From an uncultured Tenacibaculum sp. (lineage in GTDB: Bacteria; Bacteroidota; Bacteroidia; Flavobacteriales; Flavobacteriaceae), in the NCBI GenBank assembly GCA_947504185.1, contig CANNGJ010000018.1, positions 1 to 64,000 of the forward strand: 64,000 nucleotides of DNA, written 5' to 3'. Under the pieces are notes generated by a model. It was not told the origin of the DNA. It ran no database searches and saw only the letters and a list, made by a program, of their open reading frames with translations. Both the position numbers and the translations under genes were made by a program. Numbering within the stretch: the stretch's first letter is position 1; each line of letters starts with the position of its first letter. Below are positions 51,999 to 60,069 of this stretch, piece by piece.

Positions 51999-52385
51999 AT
52001 TTTTTAAGTCTATCTATTTCTAAAATAGTATTAAACATTTCTAATTGCTTTTCTGAAAAACTACTCACAATTCCATCTCTAGCATAAAAACTAATACTAG
52101 AATCTTTTTTATGGACTAAAACAACTATTGGCTGTCCTATATTCCAAGCTTTATAAAATTCTTTTTCCTTTCCTTCTAAAAAAACTGAATCATTAATTGC
52201 ATAAGTATAATCCATTAACTTATTGTATGATTCATCAAAAACAGATGGAGTTTGATAAACTTTAGTTATTACCCCTTGAGATTCATAAAACTCATTTTCG
52301 TTGTAGTCTTGATACCTTTTTTCTTTAACACATGAAAAAAGAAAAGAACCATAAGAAAACAGCTAAATTTTCCTTTCAACAACAT
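51997..52385 (-). pseudogene. Frameshifted lipoprotein gene
   Basis: An intact ORF of only 72 residues starts at 52215, but the same frame is open upstream and encodes residues ending in SCVKEKRYQDYNENEFYES. A +1 frame beginning at ATG 52385 encodes MLLKGKFSCFLMVLFFF, a good lipoprotein signal, then runs into the run of six A (plus strand 52335-52340). One additional A would join the two into a 129-residue lipoprotein with lipobox FFFSC. The start overlaps the polyprenyl synthase end by 23 bp. Either a pseudogene, a sequencing slip or a phase-variable tract. Confidence 0.72.
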
Positions 52386-53340
52386 AATCAATCATTTGAA
52401 GTAATGAATCTTTATACTCAGATTCTGGAAAGTTATTTAAAATCGCTAATGCTTTATTTTTATAGTCATGCATTATAGCAGTAGTGTATTCTAGCCCTCC
52501 GTTCTCTTTTACAAAAGTAATTACTTCTTTAACACGCTTTTTATTCGTGTTATGTTTTTTAACAGAATTAATTAACCAAGCTTTTTCTTTCGAAGAACAA
52601 GTATTCAGCGTATGAATTAACGGAAGAGTCATTTTTTGCTCTTTGATATCGATACCTGTAGGTTTTCCTATTTTATCTTCGGTATAATCGAATAAGTCAT
52701 CTTTAATCTGAAAAGCAATTCCGATATATTCTCCAAACTTTCGCATTTGTTGTACAGTTTCGTTATTTGCTCCTACCGATGCTGCTCCAATACCACAGCA
52801 AGCTGCTATTAATGTAGCAGTTTTTTGACGGATAATCTCAAAATATATTTCTTCTGTTATATCTAATTTTCGAGCTTTCTCAATTTGCAAAAGCTCCCCT
52901 TCACTCATTTCCCGAACGGCAATTGATATTAATTTTAAGATATCAAAATCCTCATTATCAATAGACAATAATAATCCTTTAGATAATAAAAAATCACCAA
53001 CTAAAACGGCAATTTTATTTTTCCACAATGCATTGATTGAAAAGAATCCTCTACGTCGATTACTATCATCAACTACATCATCATGAACCAAAGTAGCTGT
53101 ATGAATTAGCTCGACTACAGAAGCTCCACGATACGTTCGTTCATCGAAACCGCCATCAGAAACCATTTTGGCTACCAAAAAAACAAACATTGGTCGCATT
53201 TGTTTTCCTTTTCGTCGGACTATATAATAAGTAATACGGTTTAATAACGGAACTTTAGATAACATAGAATCTTTGAACTTAGTTTCAAAGAGTTCCATTT
53301 CTTTAGCAATCGGAAGTTTTATTTGCTCTACTTGCTTCAT
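52363..53340 (-). CDS. Trans-polyprenyl diphosphate synthase
   Basis: 325 residues with the two Asp-rich motifs of isoprenyl synthases: LVHDDVVDDSNRRRG (FARM) and FQIKDDLFDYTED (SARM), plus GKQMRPMFVFLVA near the N terminus. It joins IPP units to build long-chain polyprenyl diphosphate, likely for menaquinone; chain length cannot be told. The frameshifted lipoprotein gene overlaps its end and rlmN precedes it by 27 bp. Confidence 0.93.
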   Translation of the reverse strand: MKQVEQIKLPIAKEMELFETKFKDSMLSKVPLLNRITYYIVRRKGKQMRPMFVFLVAKMVSDGGFDERTYRGASVVELIHTATLVHDDVVDDSNRRRGFFSINALWKNKIAVLVGDFLLSKGLLLSIDNEDFDILKLISIAVREMSEGELLQIEKARKLDITEEIYFEIIRQKTATLIAACCGIGAASVGANNETVQQMRKFGEYIGIAFQIKDDLFDYTEDKIGKPTGIDIKEQKMTLPLIHTLNTCSSKEKAWLINSVKKHNTNKKRVKEVITFVKENGGLEYTTAIMHDYKNKALAILNNFPESEYKDSLLQMIDYVVERKI

Positions 53341-53367
53341 TAGGGTATCAAATGTAAGAAATAATAA

Positions 53368-54408
53368 CTAACTTTTATTCGCTAATTGCCCGCAAGCTGC
53401 ATCTATATCTTTTCCTCTCGAACGACGAACATTCACCACAATATCATGCATTTCTAAATTCGAAATATAATTGTTTATCGCTGCTGGGCTTGCTTGTTGA
53501 AACTCACCATCATCAATTGGATTATATTCTATTAAGTTTACTTTACATGGTACGTAACTACAAAACTTAATTAAAGCATCAATGTCTTCTTTTCGATCAT
53601 TTATTCCTCCCCAAACAACATATTCATAAGTAATTGCTCTTTCGGTTTTCTCATACCAATATTCTAACGCTTCTTTTAAGTCTTTTAAAGGAAACGTTGC
53701 ATTAAAAGGCATAATAGAAGTACGAATCTCATCGATAGCTGAATGTAATGAAACAGCTAAATTAAATTTAACTTCATCATCTGCCATTTTTTTAATTATT
53801 TTAGGAACACCAGATGTAGATACTGTAATACGTTTAGGAGACATCCCTAAACCTTCAGGAGATGTAATTTTATCAATTGATTTAATTACATTATTGTAGT
53901 TCATTAAAGGTTCTCCCATTCCCATAAAGACTATATTAGAGAGCTTTCTATCATAATACAGTAAACTTTCTTTATTTATGGCAGCTACTTGATCGTAAAT
54001 TTCATCAGGATTTAGATTTCGCATTCTTTTTAAACGTGAAGTCGCACAAAATCGACAATCTAAACTACATCCTACTTGACTAGAAACACAGGCTGTAGTT
54101 CTTGTTTTTGTAGGTATTAAAACTGACTCTACTACTAAACCGTCGTGTAAACGAACTGCATTTTTTACAGTTCCATCTTTACTACGTTGCATGTTATCAA
54201 CTTCAATATGATTAATCACAAAGTTTTCATCTAACATTTGACGTGTAACTTTTGATAAACTTGTCATGTCATCAAATGAATGGGCAGATTTATGCCACAA
54301 CCATTCGTATACTTGATTACCACGAAATGCTTTATCTCCGTTATTTACAAAGAATTCTCTAAGTTGTTCTTTAGTTAATGCGCGTATGTCTTTTTTCTTC
54401 ACTTTCAT
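53368..54408 (-). CDS. rlmN: 23S rRNA (adenine2503-C2)-methyltransferase RlmN
   Basis: 346 residues from the ATG at 54408; an ATG 18 bp further upstream adds only MCIFVP. It is a radical SAM protein with CSLDCRFC cluster motif, VFMGMGEPLMN, and GRDIDAACGQLA-type C terminus holding the second catalytic cysteine (SRGKDIDAACGQLA). It methylates A2503 of 23S rRNA and A37 of some tRNAs. Confidence 0.95.
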   Translation of the reverse strand: MKVKKKDIRALTKEQLREFFVNNGDKAFRGNQVYEWLWHKSAHSFDDMTSLSKVTRQMLDENFVINHIEVDNMQRSKDGTVKNAVRLHDGLVVESVLIPTKTRTTACVSSQVGCSLDCRFCATSRLKRMRNLNPDEIYDQVAAINKESLLYYDRKLSNIVFMGMGEPLMNYNNVIKSIDKITSPEGLGMSPKRITVSTSGVPKIIKKMADDEVKFNLAVSLHSAIDEIRTSIMPFNATFPLKDLKEALEYWYEKTERAITYEYVVWGGINDRKEDIDALIKFCSYVPCKVNLIEYNPIDDGEFQQASPAAINNYISNLEMHDIVVNVRRSRGKDIDAACGQLANKS

Positions 54409-54422
54409 CGGTACAAAAATAC

Positions 54423-54456
54423 ACAAAACCTCACAAGTAGTCTTGTGAGGTTTTGT
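54423..54456 (-). terminator. queA terminator
   Basis: A 15-bp perfect stem (ACAAAACCTCACAAG/CTTGTGAGGTTTTGT) with loop TAGT, 20 bp downstream of the queA stop and just before the rlmN start. Confidence 0.9.
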
Positions 54457-54476
54457 TATTAATTTAAAAAGATTTT

Positions 54477-55526
54477 TTACAAGATTAACATCGCATCTCC
54501 ATACGAGTAAAACTTATACCCTTCTTTTATTGCTTCTTTATATGCTTCCATCATAAAATCATGTCCTGCAAATGCAGAAACCATCATTAACAATGTTGAT
54601 TTTGGTGTGTGGAAATTTGTAATCATAGCATTGGCAACGCTAAAATCATACGGAGGGAAAATAAATTTATTTGTCCATCCTTCATATTCCTTTAACTCAC
54701 GTTTTGAGGTAATAGCTGACTCTACAGTTCTCATTACTGTAGTACCTACTGCACAAATTCTTTTTTTGTCTTTTCTAGCGCTATTTACCATATCAGCACT
54801 CTCTTGAGAAACTATAATTTTCTCAGAATCCATTTTATGCTTAGATAAATCTTCAACCTCAACTGGATTAAATGTACCTAAACCTACATGTAAAGTTGTT
54901 TCAGCAAAATCAATTCCTTTAATTTCTATACGCTTCATTAAGTGTTTAGAAAAGTGTAATCCTGCTGTAGGTGCTGCAACAGCACCTTCGTGCTTCGCGA
55001 AAATTGTTTGGTAACGATCTTCATCAGAAGCTTCTACCTCACGCTTAATATATTTTGGCAAAGGAGTTTCACCTAACTCAACTAATTTCTTTCTAAACTC
55101 TTCGTAAGGACCGTCAAACAAGAAGCGTAATGTCCTTCCACGAGATGTTGTATTATCAATAACCTCTGCAACTAAACTTTGATCTTCACCAAAAAATAAC
55201 TTATTACCAATTCTAATTTTTCTTGCAGGATCAACTAAAACATCCCATAAACGATTTTCAGCATTTAGCTCACGTAATAAAAATACTTCAATACGTGCTC
55301 CAGTTTTTTCCTTATGACCGAACATACGAGCAGGAAAAACCTTTGTATTATTTAACATCATTACATCTCCTTCATCAAAATAATCGATTATATCTTTAAA
55401 CTTTTTATGTTCGATTTTTTGAGTATCTCGATGTAACACCATTAAACGTGATTCATCTCTGTGCTCTGAAGGATATTCTGCCAATAATTCTTCTGGCAAT
55501 TCAAAACTAAAATTTGATAATTTCAT
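54477..55526 (-). CDS. queA: tRNA ribosyltransferase-isomerase QueA
   Basis: 349 residues. Motifs [37 protein letters not shown] and [22 protein letters not shown] are those of QueA, which adds the ribosyl part of SAM to preQ1-tRNA to form epoxyqueuosine. Monocistronic, with a proper promoter and terminator. Confidence 0.97.
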   Translation of the reverse strand: MKLSNFSFELPEELLAEYPSEHRDESRLMVLHRDTQKIEHKKFKDIIDYFDEGDVMMLNNTKVFPARMFGHKEKTGARIEVFLLRELNAENRLWDVLVDPARKIRIGNKLFFGEDQSLVAEVIDNTTSRGRTLRFLFDGPYEEFRKKLVELGETPLPKYIKREVEASDEDRYQTIFAKHEGAVAAPTAGLHFSKHLMKRIEIKGIDFAETTLHVGLGTFNPVEVEDLSKHKMDSEKIIVSQESADMVNSARKDKKRICAVGTTVMRTVESAITSKRELKEYEGWTNKFIFPPYDFSVANAMITNFHTPKSTLLMMVSAFAGHDFMMEAYKEAIKEGYKFYSYGDAMLIL

Positions 55527-55549
55527 TGATCTTATTTTCTTTACGTGGG

Positions 55550-55581
55550 CAAATATACAATTTCGACATAGGCCTTGTCAA
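55550..55581 (-). promoter_or_regulatory. queA promoter
   Basis: On the minus strand TTG (55581-55579) and TATATTTG (55557-55550), spaced 21 bp; 23 bp before the ATG. Confidence 0.65.
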
Positions 55582-55593
55582 GTGATTGCCCGT

Positions 55594-56826
55594 TTATTTT
55601 ATTTCTCTAGTTTCTATTCCAACCTGTTGCATGTCGTTCCAAAAATTACGATATGATTTTGTAACTACTTCTGCATTTAAAATAACGATTAGAACTTTAA
55701 GCGCTAATGGCGAAAATGCCATTGCCATTCTGTGGTCGTTATAAGTCGTTATTTCTACATTTTCATGAATTATCTCTGACTTTTTTAGATGCAATGTTTC
55801 ATTCGTAACATTAATTTCTGCACCTAATTTCGTTAGTTCTTCACGTAATGCTTCTAAACGATCTGTTTCTTTAATTTTTAAAGTATGTAATCCTGATAAA
55901 TCACAAGCTACTCCTAAACCAAAACAAGTTACGGCAATTGTTTGCGCAATATCTGGAGCATTTTTTAAATCTTCTATTAAAACCTCAGTGCTATGCTCTT
56001 TTTCTTTTATTAAGATTATTGAGTTTTCTTCAAAGCTTGTAACAACCCCAAAATGTTGGTAAATTCTAGCTAAACAAGAATCTCCTTGTAAACTATCTTT
56101 TTTATAGGCTGATAATTTAACTGATGATCCTATTTTACTCAAAGCTATTAATGAATAAAAATAGGAAGCAGAACTCCAATCAGATTCTACAATTATATCT
56201 TGCTCTGAGATATTTTCTTTTGGCTGAATTTTTATACTATTTCCTTCAAAAATTGCCTCTACTCCTACTTGATGCAATAAAGCTAAGGTCATTTTAATAT
56301 AAGGAACAGATGTCACCTTTCCTTCTAACTGAATCTCTAGTCCATTTTTTAAACTAGGAGCAATTAACATTAAAGCAGAAATATACTGGCTACTTACATT
56401 TCCATTAATAGCCACCTTTTCTTTTAAAAATTTCTTTCCTTTAATTTTTAATGGTGGATACCCTTCTTTTTCTACATACTCAATATCAGCCCCTAAATCA
56501 CGAAGTGCATTTACCAGAATTTCTATTGGTCGATTATGCATTCTATCAGAACCTTGTAAAACTTTTGTTTCTCCTTCTTGCGTAGCAAAAAAAGCAGTTA
56601 AAAATCGCATTGCAGTACCTGCATGACCAATATCTGCAATTTCACTATCTGAAGACAAAGCTTCTTGTAAATGATGAGTATCATCAGAATCTGACAAATT
56701 ATGAATCTTTATTTCTGAAAATAACTGCTGTAAAATCAACAATCTGTTCGATTCACTTTTTGAGCCTGAAATAATTATCTCAGAATCGATTTTCTGATTT
56801 TTAGTTTTATGTAGTTGTAAGTTCAT
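55594..56826 (-). CDS. aroA: 3-phosphoshikimate 1-carboxyvinyltransferase (EPSP synthase)
   Basis: 410 residues. Signatures: IISGSKSESNRLLIL at the start, HAGTAMRFLTAFFATQEGE, NGNVSSQYISALMLIAP and LKIKETDRLEALREELTKLG. It makes EPSP from shikimate-3-phosphate and PEP in the shikimate pathway. Somewhat shorter than the E. coli enzyme (427). Its ATG overlaps the stop of the small membrane-protein gene. Confidence 0.95.
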   Translation of the reverse strand: MNLQLHKTKNQKIDSEIIISGSKSESNRLLILQQLFSEIKIHNLSDSDDTHHLQEALSSDSEIADIGHAGTAMRFLTAFFATQEGETKVLQGSDRMHNRPIEILVNALRDLGADIEYVEKEGYPPLKIKGKKFLKEKVAINGNVSSQYISALMLIAPSLKNGLEIQLEGKVTSVPYIKMTLALLHQVGVEAIFEGNSIKIQPKENISEQDIIVESDWSSASYFYSLIALSKIGSSVKLSAYKKDSLQGDSCLARIYQHFGVVTSFEENSIILIKEKEHSTEVLIEDLKNAPDIAQTIAVTCFGLGVACDLSGLHTLKIKETDRLEALREELTKLGAEINVTNETLHLKKSEIIHENVEITTYNDHRMAMAFSPLALKVLIVILNAEVVTKSYRNFWNDMQQVGIETREIK

Positions 56827-57074
56827 TATTTCATTCTTTTATTCACAACATATATTGCGTATAAAATACTCACCACTGTTTTAGTTAAGAAAAAACGAAC
56901 CCATTGCTTATTTGCAAAATGTACGTTATATACGGTATCAAAATCACCAGAAAAAAGTGCTCCTCCTGTTTGAAAAACTAATGAAAACAATGATATTATT
57001 ATGATAAGGAAAAGTGCCATTTTTAATACATGCCCCCAATACAAAGACTTTTTTATATTTTCACTAAAACTCAT
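56826..57074 (-). CDS. Small two-TM membrane protein
   Basis: 82 residues with two hydrophobic segments (about 17-36 and 62-78). No family recognised. Real gene status is supported by a 1-base overlap with aroA and immediate abutment to the mazG-like gene at 57075, an operon typical for conserved flavobacterial hypotheticals. No function assigned. Confidence 0.7.
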   Translation of the reverse strand: MSFSENIKKSLYWGHVLKMALFLIIIISLFSLVFQTGGALFSGDFDTVYNVHFANKQWVRFFLTKTVVSILYAIYVVNKRMK

Positions 57075-57401
57075 TTATTTTAATTTTTCGTTATTATGAT
57101 GACGATCGTGATCGCGTTTTGTTTTAATATCTAATTTTTTATCGAAAGCTTCTTGTAAATTCACTCCTGTTTGGTTTGCCAAACACAATACAACAAACAT
57201 TACATCTGCAAGCTCTTCTCCTAAGTCTTTATTCTTATCGCTTTCTTTTTCACTCTGTTCTCCGTAACGACGCGCAATAATACGAGCAACTTCACCAACT
57301 TCTTCAGTTAATTGTGCCATATTAGTTAACTCGTTAAAATAACGAACCCCGTGATTTTTAATCCAATCGTCTACTTGCTTTTGAGCGTCTTGTATATTCA
57401 T
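57075..57401 (-). CDS. MazG-like nucleotide pyrophosphohydrolase
   Basis: 108 residues of the short all-alpha NTP-PPase (MazG-like) type: TEEVGEVARIIARRYGE and LGEELADVMFVVLCLANQ make the metal-binding EExxE...ExxD set. It hydrolyses nucleoside triphosphates to monophosphates, a house-cleaning function. First gene of mazG-like/82-residue/aroA, with a -7 box upstream. Confidence 0.92.
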   Translation of the reverse strand: MNIQDAQKQVDDWIKNHGVRYFNELTNMAQLTEEVGEVARIIARRYGEQSEKESDKNKDLGEELADVMFVVLCLANQTGVNLQEAFDKKLDIKTKRDHDRHHNNEKLK

Positions 57402-57427
57402 TTATTTAGTTTTGAGCTTTAAAAAAT

Positions 57428-57435
57428 CAAATATA
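57428..57435 (-). promoter_or_regulatory. -7 box of the mazG-like operon
   Basis: On the minus strand the bases read TATATTTG, 26 bp before the ATG at 57401. Confidence 0.55.
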
Positions 57436-57448
57436 AAATTTTTGATTA

Positions 57449-57826
57449 CTAATTAATTCGCCAAGGCGGATTTTTTCTATTCTCACCTGCATTAAATAGC
57501 ACTATTTCGTTTCCGTCAGGATCTAACAAACGTGCTTCTCTCCATAACCATGTTTGATCTTTTGGTAATTGTGTAAATTCTATCCCTTTATTTTCAAGAC
57601 TTTTTACTAACTCATCTAAATTTTCATCTTCAAAATACACAACAACTCCGTTACCATTCGACAACTCATCTACCAAATGAATAGAAAGAGTAGCTTCTCC
57701 TTCTGGCAACTCAAAACGGACATATCTAGGGCTTGCATCTACAATAAGGTGCAAGCCTAGTTTTTTATAAAATGCTGTTGAAACTTCAACATTTAAAGAT
57801 GGAATTGTAATTTGATTTAAATTCAT
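57449..57826 (-). CDS. VOC (glyoxalase/bleomycin-resistance) family protein
   Basis: 125 residues from the ATG at 57826, which overlaps the stop of the MFS gene as ATGA; a 29-codon upstream extension out of family is rejected. Two beta-alpha-beta-beta-beta units: QITIPSLNVEVSTAFYKKLGL and the end WLWREARLLDPDGNEIVLFNAG with the metal-type Glu. Some VOC proteins bind antibiotics or detoxify aldehydes. Coupling to a multidrug-type exporter suggests a detoxification pair. Confidence 0.88.
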   Translation of the reverse strand: MNLNQITIPSLNVEVSTAFYKKLGLHLIVDASPRYVRFELPEGEATLSIHLVDELSNGNGVVVYFEDENLDELVKSLENKGIEFTQLPKDQTWLWREARLLDPDGNEIVLFNAGENRKNPPWRIN

Positions 57827-59034
57827 GCTTGTACTTTTTCTCTTTTTACAACTCTCATTAGCATCAACAAGAATAACAACCCTATTACAGACATTACTGT
57901 GATAACCCACCATGTATTATCAAATCCTAAAGCATCTACCATTTGCATTCCTGAGTTATGCCCAAAAATATGCGCTAGAGAGAACGCAATACTGTAATAC
58001 GCCATATACTCTCCTTGATTTCCTTTTTTTGCTCTTTCCATTACAAAAGCATTCGAAAACGGAAAGGCTATCATTTCGCCAATAGTCATAAATAACATTC
58101 CTACTATTAAAACTCCTACCCAACCTGTAAGGTTTAATACTAAAAAGCTAATTCCTGTTAATAGCAAGCCTACAAACATTAATCGTTCTTTTGAGTAATT
58201 ACTATCTTCTAACCATTTAATCAGTGGCATTTCTAATAAAAAAATGATGAATCCATTCATCCCCATAATTAAACCTATCTCTAATTCTGATAAATGATGT
58301 GCATCATTATAATATAAAGGAATAGTTGAAAAGTATTGTAAAAACACAAATCCGAAAATAAACATGGCTACAAAAAACACCCAAAAAGCTTTATCTGAAA
58401 AAACAGAAACGGGGTTTTCAATTTTAACTTCATCTAATGTTTTTGCCTTCTTAGGGTTCAACACATTTATCAATAAAAAAGTTGCTAAAATACACGTAAC
58501 TCCATCTACCCAAAACAACCCATTATATCCTAATGATGTTATGATTATTCCACCGACAGCTGGTCCAGCAGAAAAAGCTAGGTTAATTGCTAAACGAATT
58601 AAAGTAACCGAACGCGTTTTGTTTTCTGGTTTACTATACGCACTTAAAGCTACAAACATCGCTGGTCTAAACGTATCTGCTACTAACATCACTAGAAAAA
58701 TACCAACACAAAAACCAGTGAATGTTGTTACAAATTGTAATGCAATAAATAATACACCTGTTAAAAACAGACTTGTTTTCATCACCTTATAGTATCCTAT
58801 TTTATCGGTTAGCTTTCCTCCTAGCCAAGAACCTAAAACCGACCCTAAACCAAAACAAGTCATTATCCACCCTACATCTTTTAGGGTAAAGTTTAAGCTT
58901 TTTGTTAAATACAATGATAAAAACGGAATTACCATGGTTCCTGCTCTGTTTATTAACGTAATTAAAGACAGCCACCAAACTTCAGTAGAGAGCCCTTTAA
59001 AAGTTCCTAAATAATTTAAGTAAAGTTTTTTCAT
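57823..59034 (-). CDS. Major facilitator superfamily exporter
   Basis: 403 residues from the ATG at 59034 and twelve predicted TM helices. Motif A-like GSWLGGKLTDKIGYYKVMK follows TM2, as in drug:H+ antiporters. A longer frame from 59142 would have to be translated through the hairpin at 59074-59103 and is rejected. The promoter-proximal leader contains a candidate attenuator and a 26-codon reading frame. The VOC gene is translationally coupled downstream. Substrate unknown. Confidence 0.9.
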   Translation of the reverse strand: MKKLYLNYLGTFKGLSTEVWWLSLITLINRAGTMVIPFLSLYLTKSLNFTLKDVGWIMTCFGLGSVLGSWLGGKLTDKIGYYKVMKTSLFLTGVLFIALQFVTTFTGFCVGIFLVMLVADTFRPAMFVALSAYSKPENKTRSVTLIRLAINLAFSAGPAVGGIIITSLGYNGLFWVDGVTCILATFLLINVLNPKKAKTLDEVKIENPVSVFSDKAFWVFFVAMFIFGFVFLQYFSTIPLYYNDAHHLSELEIGLIMGMNGFIIFLLEMPLIKWLEDSNYSKERLMFVGLLLTGISFLVLNLTGWVGVLIVGMLFMTIGEMIAFPFSNAFVMERAKKGNQGEYMAYYSIAFSLAHIFGHNSGMQMVDALGFDNTWWVITVMSVIGLLFLLMLMRVVKREKVQA

Positions 59035-59073
59035 AGTTTGTAGTTTTAGTTGTTTTTGGTTTGATATAAAAAT

Positions 59074-59103
59074 AAAAAGTCCGACTGTGAAGTCGGACTT
59101 TTT
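59074..59103 (-). terminator. Leader terminator hairpin of the MFS gene (attenuator)
   Basis: A perfect 13-bp stem (AAAAAGTCCGACT/AGTCGGACTTTTT) with a 4-nt loop, and a T run on the minus strand. It lies 40 bp upstream of the MFS ATG, and no known gene ends in front of it, so it stands inside the leader. Bases 59082-59089 (CGACTGTG) are the exact complement of 59171-59178. Confidence 0.8.
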
Positions 59104-59131
59104 GCAATAGTTATATTTTATTTGAATATAA

Positions 59132-59212
59132 TTAGAATACATGTATAGCCCGATATCGTGTGTGTCTTACCACAGTCGATTTACATTGCTTATATGTATT
59201 AAAAATTGTCAT
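59132..59212 (-). CDS. Candidate leader peptide, 26 residues
   Basis: ATG at 59212, stop at 59132-59134: MTIFNTYKQCKSTVVRHTRY and six more residues, basic and with one cysteine. The frame is open up to an ATG at 59290 (52 residues). The stop is 28 bp before the terminator hairpin of the MFS leader. It may be a leader peptide whose translation controls the attenuator, or meaningless within a structured RNA. Confidence 0.35.
   Translation of the reverse strand: MTIFNTYKQCKSTVVRHTRYRAIHVF
59136..59200 (-). ncRNA. Structured leader of the MFS gene
   Basis: On the minus strand AATACATATA (59200-59191) can close a helix with TACATGTATT (59145-59136) with one mismatch. Inside it AUCG-AC-UGUG can pair with CACA-CGAU (59180-59171 with 59163-59156 area). 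The same UGUG segment is part of CGACUGUG, which pairs perfectly with the downstream terminator. The alternative pairings are the layout of a riboswitch or ribosome-mediated attenuator; no known class is recognised. Confidence 0.4.
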
Positions 59213-59310
59213 GTTTATTATTAATTGAAGTGTAAAATTATAAAAAAAGAAATAGGTTTTACAAAAATCACATTCAGCATCGTTTTTCATACTGATTCTA
59301 AATAAGTTAT

Positions 59311-60060
59311 TTATATAATTTTATACAAGATTGGCTTACTAGGTGTTGCATCATTCTCGAAAGGAGCTACCATTAAGTTTAAGAAATACATACCGTCTTT
59401 AACTTGCTCTTTCACATAAATAAATTCTGTGATTGTTGCGTTAAATCGAATATCATCAGCTGTATTCCAAAAAGCATTATGCGCTAATAACTTCCCTCCA
59501 TCTTGTTCTTTATCTACCGAAGGTAAATCAATTAATAAATGTTCAACATTATTCTCCCTTAAATAAACAGCTGTTTCTTCTAATAAATATGATGGATTTG
59601 TATTTGAATATTGATTATTCAATTTATCATCAGAATTTGGCATTGTTCTAATAATAACTGCCTCTCTTTTTTTATCGCCGAAAGCTACTTTTAATTGTTT
59701 TTTTGTGATTACTAAATCTCCATTTTCTATTTCTTCGGGAACTATTGTAATTACCTCAGCTAAAAAGAAAAATTGCTTTAGATTTTTATTGATCGAATAC
59801 AACTCTTTAGTAATATGTCCAACGCATTCTGTATGGGTTATATGCGCATGCGGATTAAACTGAATGTTATTAAAATTTACATCTGCTCCTTCAGTTACGC
59901 TTCCGACCCAATCACCTGATTCTACTGGCGCTATCTTTGGGGCATCTAAATACCAAGCACTAATATTCTGTCTAGACATATCAATAGGAATTGAAATATC
60001 AATTGGCTTAGATAAATCTATTTTATATTTTTTTGAACTATGTTCTATTTCTGCAATCAT
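59311..60060 (-). CDS. Cyclase family (kynurenine formamidase-like) protein
   Basis: 249 residues of the metal-dependent cyclase/KynB fold. The metal motif is seen as PHAHITHTECVGH (three His and Glu), in place of the HxGTHxDxPxH signature, so it belongs to a divergent subgroup. Further motif LLIDLPSVDKEQDGG. Members hydrolyse cyclic or formamide bonds; the substrate is unknown. It starts 9 bp after the end of hemW, as third gene of ruvC-hemW-cyclase. Confidence 0.83.
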   Translation of the reverse strand: MIAEIEHSSKKYKIDLSKPIDISIPIDMSRQNISAWYLDAPKIAPVESGDWVGSVTEGADVNFNNIQFNPHAHITHTECVGHITKELYSINKNLKQFFFLAEVITIVPEEIENGDLVITKKQLKVAFGDKKREAVIIRTMPNSDDKLNNQYSNTNPSYLLEETAVYLRENNVEHLLIDLPSVDKEQDGGKLLAHNAFWNTADDIRFNATITEFIYVKEQVKDGMYFLNLMVAPFENDATPSKPILYKII

Positions 60061-60069
60061 GTTATATTC

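Noticed and set aside
58364..58792. 142-codon open frame antisense to the MFS gene
   Set aside because: Shadow of the MFS frame; no family features and no promoter.
59035..59142. Longer N terminus of the MFS protein starting at 59142
   Set aside because: It runs through the 13-bp terminator hairpin and adds charged residues before TM1; ATG 59034 fits the family.
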